Assembly: GCA_003427395.1 (NCBI GenBank)
Contig: BFEA01000001.1
Span: forward strand, 12,712,737 to 12,772,660
Direction of reading: 5' to 3'
Source of the DNA: Chara braunii
Lineage: Eukaryota > Streptophyta > Charophyceae > Charales > Characeae
Length of the DNA stretch: 59,924 bases
Shown: piece after piece, positions 53,003 through 59,924 of the stretch
How the letters are laid out: every line of letters begins with the position of its first letter
Numbering within the stretch: position 1 is the stretch's first letter
Position numbers and translations under genes: made by a program
Notes under the pieces: model-generated
What the model saw: the letters and a program-made list of their open reading frames with translations, nothing else
Databases searched by the model: none
What the model was told of the DNA's origin: nothing

Positions 53003-53270
53003 CTAGGCTACCAGCCGGGCCGCCCGGGTCCCCGGTGGCCAGCCCGTGCAAGGACCAGAGAAGGCCCAAAAAAAAAAAATAAAAAAATCCCAAGAACAAC
53101 TATGTTATGCAGAAAAATAAACTGAACAACTTTTGCCTCAGGGTCATATCGAAATTCTTCACCAAATTTAGAATACAAAATAAAATTTAAAAATATTTAT
53201 TTTATTTTTATTATTTTAATTTTTTTTGGCCCGGCTGGGCAAGTGACCCCGGGCCGCTCTGGTAGCCTAG
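53003..53270. mobile_element. hAT-like MITE, copy 2, 8-bp target duplication
   Basis: Begins CTAGGCTACCAGCCGGGCCG and ends CTCTGGTAGCCTAG. CTGTTCAT flanks it at 52995-53002 and 53271-53278. Inverted relative to copy 1. No coding capacity. Confidence 0.92.
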
Positions 53271-54300
53271 CTGTTCATTTATTTTTTCTTTCCATCTCCC
53301 CTCCATGGTTGCTATTTTCTTTTCTTGATTAGGTCGCCGCTACCCTATGCTAACCACCCAAACTCCGGTTAGGGTTTTCTTAGGGTTTAGGGTTCTCCTA
53401 ACCCCCCTCCTCTTTCGCCTCCCCCCGTTGGGCACCATGGATCCGAACGGCTCCTCCCCCCTCGACTGGATTCTCGCCACCCTCTCATGCACAACCTGCT
53501 AGTCATGGGGCGAGCCGATTCACAACTACCCACTCCACTCCCGCGGCCCCCTCCTTGTCACCTGTGGTCCCTTATCCCCACGCCACAACCCATCTCTTTC
53601 CCCACCTCTTTCTCCGCCTCCCGCCAGGTCTACCCCCATACCTGTGTAGCATCGTGTTCGGGCTCGGTGGCCAAACCTGAACGCTCGGTACCGAGCCCGA
53701 ACGTGGCCCAAAATTGACCGAGCCCGAACATTTTTATTTTTTTATTTAAAAAAAAAACAATTAATATATATAAGGGTTGGGAGGGCCTCAGAGGCATTGC
53801 TCATCGCTCCTTAACGTATACACACACATACACACACACACTACACACACGCTTACACACACACACACACACGATGCCTTTCTCCACACGTACGCACAAG
53901 TCACAGATAGACGCATCAATCATCAGACAATTTTTTAATCTTAGTTTAATTAGAACAAAAAATTTGGCCTGCAACCACGCGGACCTTATAATCATCAATG
54001 AGAAGAGAGATCACGCACACCTTAGGTCTGCACGCCCACACACTCTCTACTCTAGTCAACCATTAAGTCAATGTAAACAACATACACTGTCGCGCCCCGT
54101 GCGGTATACGTTAACTTTAAACCAAACTTATTTTTAATCGTTTGCAAAAAAACAGGGCGGGTACCCTTGTAAGGGTATTCGCACTGACAGCGTCTTTGGC
54201 AGACTGGTGGGAAGGAGGGTCTAGAGTTCTGTCTAATCTCCTTAACGTATTCTCTCGCATTCTGGCTCAGGATAGAAATTAAAAAAAAAGAAAATGTTGG
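53271..54300. other. No gene; telomere-box-like text and AC-rich runs
   Basis: 53360-53395 has AGGGTTTT and TAGGGTTTAGGGTT, common in plant 5' leaders. A 22-codon frame starts at ATGGATCCGAACGG nearby, too short to call. 53820-53875 is AC-rich. Confidence 0.35.
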
Positions 54301-54306
54301 AGAAAA

Positions 54307-57300
54307 GTGCAGGAGGCGGAAGAAAGGATGACGGAACATCTAATATCCGAGTTGACATGGGGAAAGGAGAGAACGGAAATATTAGCAGAATGGGATAGTC
54401 TCCAAGAAGTGAAGGCGGATCAATGGGCTGAGAGGTTGAAGGTAAGAGGAATAGAAGTATATGACAAAATGTCGAAGGAATCCTTTCAGAAACTAGTCCC
54501 AACCAGAGCAACGCGCTCGATGAAGGACCTTAAATATTCCTTCGAACCAGTTGAGCCGGTAGTGGTCGGCCCAAAAAAATGTGTAACTACGCGGTCCTAT
54601 ATTACAGAGATATATTGACCTCCAGGAGGCCGGACGAGGGAGCAGACACAAATCTAGCGATCAACTGTGATCACTAGGTAAACACAAAGGTAAGACTATC
54701 TAACCCAAGCTCGGTTGGACCTGGATAGACCAGTTACACACGAGGAAGTCTGGCAGACCCTTAAGACGATGACGAATGGGAAGACTCTCGGGAATGATGG
54801 GCTCCCGGTATAGTTCTAGAAATCGTCCTGGGATGTATTAGGGGAAGATTTTGTCTGAATCTATAACGAAATTATACTCGAAGGGAAACTCTGACCACGG
54901 CGACCAGTGCATGTATTTCAATCTTATTTAAGAAAGGAGATCTGAACAAAATAAGAAATTGGTGCTTGATTTCGTTGTTAAACGTTTCGTACAAAATTTT
55001 GGCAAAGGTCCTAGCAAGTAGATTGGGGAGACACCTACCTCAGCTAGTTCAAGACGACCAGGCAACATTCGTCAGGGGAAGGTCGATCTACGGAAACATT
55101 GTTATGGCTATTGAAATTCTAGAAGTAGTAGATCAGGAAAAATTGGACATCGTTGTTACAGTACTGATGCTGGATATGGAAAAGGAGCACGACCGAGTAA
55201 ATTAGTCGTACATCTTAACAACATGATTGAGATGGATAGCGTTTGGGGATCTATTCCGTAACTGGGTTGTCACACTGTACTCATTTTCCACGACATCAGT
55301 GATGGTTAACGGGTATATTTCCCACACATTCCAATGAACCCGCTCGCTTCGACAGCGGTGCCCTCTAGCCCCGCCGCTCTTTGTGGTTCACCTGGAAGTT
55401 CCCCTAAATAACATCATAGCACAGGCTCAAATAAAAGGGTTAGCTTTATACCAACACATCTGCAAGGTTAAAGCCTTAGCAGACGATTTATTTGTCCTCT
55501 CAGAGAACACGAAGGAATCAATGTCAGCACTTTGATACTGCTTAAAGCAGTACGAAATGCTCTCGGAGGCGGCAATGAATTGGTCAACGTCTGCCTATTT
55601 TCTGCCAAGTGAGTTCTTACTAGCGGTGGAGTGTGGTATGAAACGTTTGCAGGGAATGATTCGGAACGCTTCCTGGGGGTTCATGTAGCCATGTCCTCAT
55701 GCGCCTCTCGACAAGAGGAAATCATTCAGAGTAGAGTCCTACAAAGAATGTCCATGTGGGGCCATGGTCCGCATCTCTCGTTGTTAGGACGGGCACTGGT
55801 AGTTAACGTTGCATTATTCGCGCTCCTATGGTATGTTGGGAATGTTAGGCTAATCGGTAAGAAATCTCAGGCAATCGTGAAACGAAGAGCCACTAGGTTT
55901 ATTTGGCGGCCTTACGCAGAGGACCAGAGGGTGATGCCGAAAATAGCTCGGGATCTGATCTGCACACCCAAACTAGAAGGAGGCTTAGGCCTAGTGCGGG
56001 CCATCTGTACTGAAGGACACAAACACTAGATGCTGCTAGGAGAACAGATTCTGAGTAGGGAATGGAACTTGCTACGCCCACGGACGTGTGGGCATGCGTA
56101 TGGATAGACTCATACCTGAGAAGGAAGATCGCCTCCGAATTCTGGACGGCCGTCCTACTGGCATGGAAGAAGGGGAAGCCAGACACAGTCAATCATCCGA
56201 ACTCAAAGGAAGAAGTCTTATCCCAGATCATCTTTGAAAAACCCCTCCTCAGGAGGCGTGATGGTAGGCTTTTCATGGCGGACACGGCTCCTGGGAGTTT
56301 TGGGAGGGCATGGGTAGATAGAGGAGTAGTATGTATAAAAGATCTGTGGAACGACCTCCAAGGGAGATGGAGTTCGGCAGAGGAAATGTCTCGGAGACTC
56401 AAGCACTGCAGATACTTGGAAGACCACCTGTGGGAAATAAGGGAAGCTCTGCCAGAGAAATGGCTATGGCTAATGCGTCCTGAGGGATACAATCCCCCGG
56501 GAACATGGTATGAAATGATAACCCAGGAAGGAGAAAGGAAGTTTCTGAAGCTTACGGAGCTGCAGTCAGAAGGCAGAAGGACGTTTCAGCAGTAGGAACA
56601 GGCCACAGCAGGAGCAGACCTTCAGCAATGCGAGGAGGAGGAAGCCATTACAGTGTCGACGGGCCCCATCATGGAAATCAGAGTCCGGGAACAGGTAGAT
56701 GAGGAGGGAACATGGAAAGTTACATTGTGGAATAAGGGCATGCCAATAGCAGCAATGAAAGCGGACCCAGACCAATGGGCATGGAGAGGTAGAGGCAAAC
56801 AAGGGTGAGATCTTCCTTTGGACGAGTTCTCCCTAAAACTGGCCTGCGAGATCCGGACTCCAGTGCAAACCCCGCTGGCAGTGGCCACGGAAAGATGGTC
56901 CCAGATAGAACCAGAGAAGTCAGAAGAGATCAGTCGGGCTCTGCAAAGATGTTGGGAGCAGCTAGCCAACCCGCCACACCCAAGGGCAGCAGCTATCCTA
57001 TGGTTGGCGTCACTGCTGGCGACACCATCGGCAGTATGGCTACTCAGCAGAGGTATGGACCTGGACACTCAGTGCAAACGATGTCTCTGGATGTTCGAAT
57101 CAACGATACACCTCTGGTGCGACTGCCCCGCCTCGAGGCGGATCTGGAACTGGTGGGCGGCATACTGGAAGGAGCTGACAGGGGAGGTACTGACTTGGGA
57201 TAAAGATTGGGTTCTACTGGGTGGCGTCCCAGATCATTTGCAGCTTCAAAAAGGGTGGGGCTACATAGCTCAGGCAATCAGAGCAGTGGTTTTTTGAAAA

Positions 57301-57540
57301 ATCTGGGCAGAAAGGAATCGGGCTCAGTTTCTCCGGAAAATCATGCCGGACCCGGAAATTAAAGCAACGCTCAAAGCAACAATTCATAGGATAATAGTAT
57401 CGGGCTGGAGGAGGAAAGCTTCATGGGGGAAGGATAGGGGGGCAGGGTGGAGATGGTTTCAGGAGACATGGGCAAGAGAAGGAAAGCTAGCTACAATAGG
57501 GAGTAAAGAAGTGCAGTTCTCGGAGTGGTTGACTAGCTAG
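54307..57540 (+). pseudogene. LINE (non-LTR retrotransposon) ORF2, 5'-truncated and frameshifted
   Basis: Order along the strand: pre-RT linker with WAERLKVRGIEVYDKMSKES; RT block with THEEVWQTLKTMTNGKTLGN..DGLP; SLLNVSYKILAKVLASRLGR; DDQATFVRGRSIYGNI; VLMLDMEKEHDRV (catalytic Asp); CPLAPPLFVVHLEVPLNNII; ALADDLFVLS (catalytic ADD); then SLLGRALVVNVALFALLWYV and LEGGLGL (thumb); and a CKRC..HLWCDC zinc-binding motif near 57073-57125 with a long tail ending at TAG 57538-57540. The product would nick and reverse-transcribe LINE RNA. The endonuclease domain is missing. At least three frameshifts and several stops make it dead. Frame 56062-57540 is one register with three stops. Confidence 0.9.
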
Positions 57541-57830
57541 ACGTACAGCAGGGCACTCGGTAAGAATCCGCAGTAGGAGGCAGAAGGGTGGTGGGATCAG
57601 AGAGTGCCACCATTCACAAGGAGTTGAATTTGGCTGCAGCTGCCGTATAGGCAGCCTGAGAGAAAAGAGAGGGGGTATAAGTGAGGGATAGATAGATCGC
57701 TACTAGGGTGAGGATGAAACTGGGGACTAGAGGGATTAGAGTAGTAGGGAGTTAGTAGGTTTGCTGCAGCGACTGGTTGGTTTGCCTGGATTGTCTGTCG
57801 TAATAAACAATTCGTTTGCATGTTTAGTTC
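57541..57830 (+). other. Probable LINE 3' UTR with AATAAA signal
   Basis: Non-coding text directly after the ORF2 stop, with AATAAA at 57802-57807. No clear A tail follows, so the true end is uncertain. Confidence 0.45.
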
Positions 57831-57954
57831 TATTCCCCCCCTTTTTTTGAGACTGTTTGGTTTGCCTGTTATGATTGCAGTTTTCAACCGTTATTTACTT
57901 TGCTGCTTTTGATGACTTGTTGGGATTAATTCCCACTGAACCTAAGGCAGGTAA

Positions 57955-58075
57955 TGGTCCTGGTAGTCCAGTCTGAGTCGCTCCGGGTTGTTTGTGAGGA
58001 ATTCCCGGCCTCGTTTGGTTATTTGTAATGGAAATCCTTGCTTTTTCCCAAAAAAAAATAAAAATAAATAAAGGC
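57955..58075 (+). mobile_element. SINE family B, 3' part with A-rich tail
   Basis: TCGCTCCGGGTTGTTTGTGA, GGAATTCCCGGCCTCG and TTTCCC followed by A9TA5TAAATAAA, matching the 3' half of the copy at 33541-33755. Confidence 0.7.
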
Positions 58076-58397
58076 CCTTCCACGCCAAAACTTTTCCGGC
58101 CACCGGTCAGTGGGGTCCAAGCCTTTGTCTTTCCAAAAAAAAACATAAAATTGCGTCACACATCGTAGAATACTTCGCTAGTGGGTCCAGGCCCCTGGCC
58201 CCCGCAAAGAAAGAGCCGAAAAATGTGTTCATTCAATAAGTGCTGCAATCAAAACAAATTACTAAACTCACAGAAAAGTGTCGGAGAATTACACGCCCCA
58301 CCCCGTCAGACCGGCATCAACAGCCATAGGGGGTCACACGTGAACAAAGGGTTGTCTGTTCACACTTTATCCCGTGGCTAGTAGGACCATGCCCCTG

Positions 58398-58444
58398 GGC
58401 GGGGGAGGGGGAGGGGGGAGGGGGGAGGGGGGAGGGGGGAGGGG
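58398..58444. repeat. (GGGGGGA)n G-rich array
   Basis: Seven G tracts of four to six G separated by single A; a potential G-quadruplex on the plus strand. Confidence 0.95.
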
Positions 58445-58691
58445 CACGCACACGTGCAAAATATTTTCACCCCACTTGTACAATTTGTAATTCTGATCTC
58501 AATCGACCCAAAATTCGGCAAAAGAATCAGGGACGTTGCTTATCAGGTTCGCATCAGGAATAAAAAATTAAAAATGTAAACAAACATGGTCTGAGCCATG
58601 ACAATCTATTCGCGGCCAACCGAACACATTTTCCGATCCAAGTTGGTGTCAACCAGGCTGGAGTGGGGTTTCACGCTGGGAAGACCCTGCA

Positions 58692-58827
58692 CATTGTCTT
58701 TTACTGTTTGTAAGTTCAGGCTCGGCTGGACCGTGACATTGCCTTTTACTGTTTGTAAGTTTAGGCCCGACTGGACTGGTGATATTGCCTTTTTCTGTTT
58801 GTAAGTTTAGGCTCGGATGGACTGGTG
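58692..58827. repeat. 46-bp tandem repeat, three units
   Basis: Units start at 58692, 58737 and 58783 with (C/T)ATTG(C/T)CTTTT.CTGTTTG, then TAAGTT.AGGC.CG..TGGAC. Confidence 0.95.
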
Positions 58828-58828
58828 T

Positions 58829-58843
58829 TTAAACCACCAGTAC
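58829..58843. mobile_element. Solo end of the TTAA MITE family
   Basis: TTAAACCACCAGTAC matches the TIR of the MITEs at 7464 and 36280. No second end was found, so it is a relic. Confidence 0.5.
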
Positions 58844-59924
58844 CAACCGACTGCATTTCCAATTCAAGCTGGTGTCCCAGCCCCCAGGTCTTCAGAAACC
58901 ATCTACGTCTCTTCCTGCCCGGCTTTTTCTTTCGCACTTTCCGAGCCCAGTCCACCAAAACCGTTGTACGCAACTGATGGCGAATTTCCAACTGCATCTG
59001 TTGTGGTGTGACGAACTATCTTCTGTAACCGCACGACTTTCTGTGCAAGGCTACTTCGGGGGTTGATCGAGAGGGGCCATCGAATTGCATAAGTGCCCTC
59101 GCTTTTTCGGAATTGAGGCCGGGATGGTCCTACGACGGTTGATAGTTGATTGCGCCTTAGCGAGCGCGAAGGATAACTGTTGCCATAGCTTCTTTCTTTT
59201 TCTGCTGTGGGAAATGGGAATTTTGGCGCGATCATCGAACGGGAAAATCTTTTTGAATTTTCAACTGATGTCGAGCCCCCGCGGGCTCTCGGAATTTCCT
59301 TGTTCCAATTAGGATTTAGGCTACGAATTTGGGTACATCACAATTTTGTTGCACGACGCTTCTTGCTTGCGCACACTTTCTCGCGTCAGGATCTGTGCTC
59401 CGACTTTTCCGCGCCTTAATCTTGTGTGTAACTGTAATTCTTGTTTTGGCGAGTGTGATTGTAACTGTAATCCTCTCTTTCTTGATATTTTTTTGTGGCG
59501 CCCCTGCGCGCGCATACTTCGCCCTCTGTCCTATTAGCCTGAACGATTGCATGATCGGATCGATGTGTGGAGTGTGGCTACGTCCCCCACGCCGCGGCCT
59601 GACCATGCAGTCGTAGTCACTTCCTTCCTCATTCTTCTCTCCCTCTCAGGCACAATGCCGGGTATCTCGCGCAAATGCACAGGCTATAAATTTTGCGGGG
59701 GCGATTAACTCGCTCTCTATGAATTTTGGAGTTAGTGCGGTCGAGAGGATCGGCTAACGAGCAAGAGTCGGAAGGTGAGTAGAGAGTTGGGCGATCCGAT
59801 GGGCTGGTGCTGGACGTGCGGGTTTGACGTGTGGTCGCGATGGACTGTGACACACGGGCGAACCTGACTTGCATGTTCAGGCTAAGCGGGGTGACAACTT
59901 TGTGTGGGTGCGTGGCGACGGACC
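58844..59924. other. No gene seen
   Basis: Several overlapping frames are open on both strands (for example 59329-59616), which is expected in this composition, and none has a recognised domain or a convincing start. Confidence 0.35.

Noticed and set aside
53360-53395. Interstitial telomere
   Set aside because: Only about two TTTAGGG-like units are present, which fits a telo-box or chance.
1-59924. CRISPR array
   Set aside because: Tandem repeats are contiguous or unequally spaced, with no regular unique spacers, and the genome is eukaryotic.

Overview
The window reads as nuclear DNA of a large, repeat-rich streptophyte genome, most likely a charophyte alga of the Chara type. The support is a plant-type U6 snRNA and 5S rRNA sequence, a fragment of a plant/charophyte-style mitochondrial nad1, a Ty3/gypsy gag of the kind abundant in Chara, tRNA-derived SINEs, MITEs, long microsatellites and AT-rich filler. 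No intact housekeeping gene was recognised. The species call is an inference.

Layout. 0-9 kb: a 286-bp satellite, two facing Asn-rich gag-like pseudogenes, a palindromic foldback element and its older second copy, U6 fragments, a SINE inserted in a LINE fragment, a cluster of TTAA-bounded MITEs, and a nad1 NUMT. 9-15 kb: a Ser/Pro-rich ORF, long GT/GA and CTT microsatellites, an exon-like open stretch, and a broken Ty3/gypsy gag on the minus strand. 16.0-21.4 kb: the dominant feature, a minus-strand multi-exon reverse-transcriptase gene or retroelement of about 1,500 codons with apparent spliceosomal introns. 22-30 kb: a small unrecognised ORF, a long stretch without genes, a 1.8-kb degenerate GCAGCT/CAG array, and a TIR element packed with palindromes. 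30-40 kb: SINEs of two families with target duplications, a U6-5S chimeric retrosequence, a Gln/Ala-rich ORF broken by one stop, a TTAA MITE, a 76-bp tandem repeat and a Mutator-like TIR element around an assembly gap. 40.9-47.9 kb: two diverged direct copies of a ~2.7-kb repeat flanking a coding-like segment. 51-54 kb: a third SINE family, a pyrimidine tract and two hAT-like MITEs in opposite orientation. 54.3-57.5 kb: a 5'-truncated LINE ORF2. 57.5-59.9 kb: SINE tail, G-rich and 46-bp tandem repeats.

How the parts relate. Much of the window can be read as the output of one LINE-type reverse transcription system: SINEs with A-rich tails, the U6-5S chimera and LINE fragments, several with clear target-site duplications. 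DNA transposon derivatives (TTAA, 8-bp and 9-bp duplications) and older decayed gag/RT coding regions fill the rest. Nested insertions give a relative order of events: for example the 2.7-kb duplication is older than the SINE at 41.5 kb that interrupts only one copy. Gene models with introns or frameshifts are by-eye inferences and have not been tested by search or transcript data.
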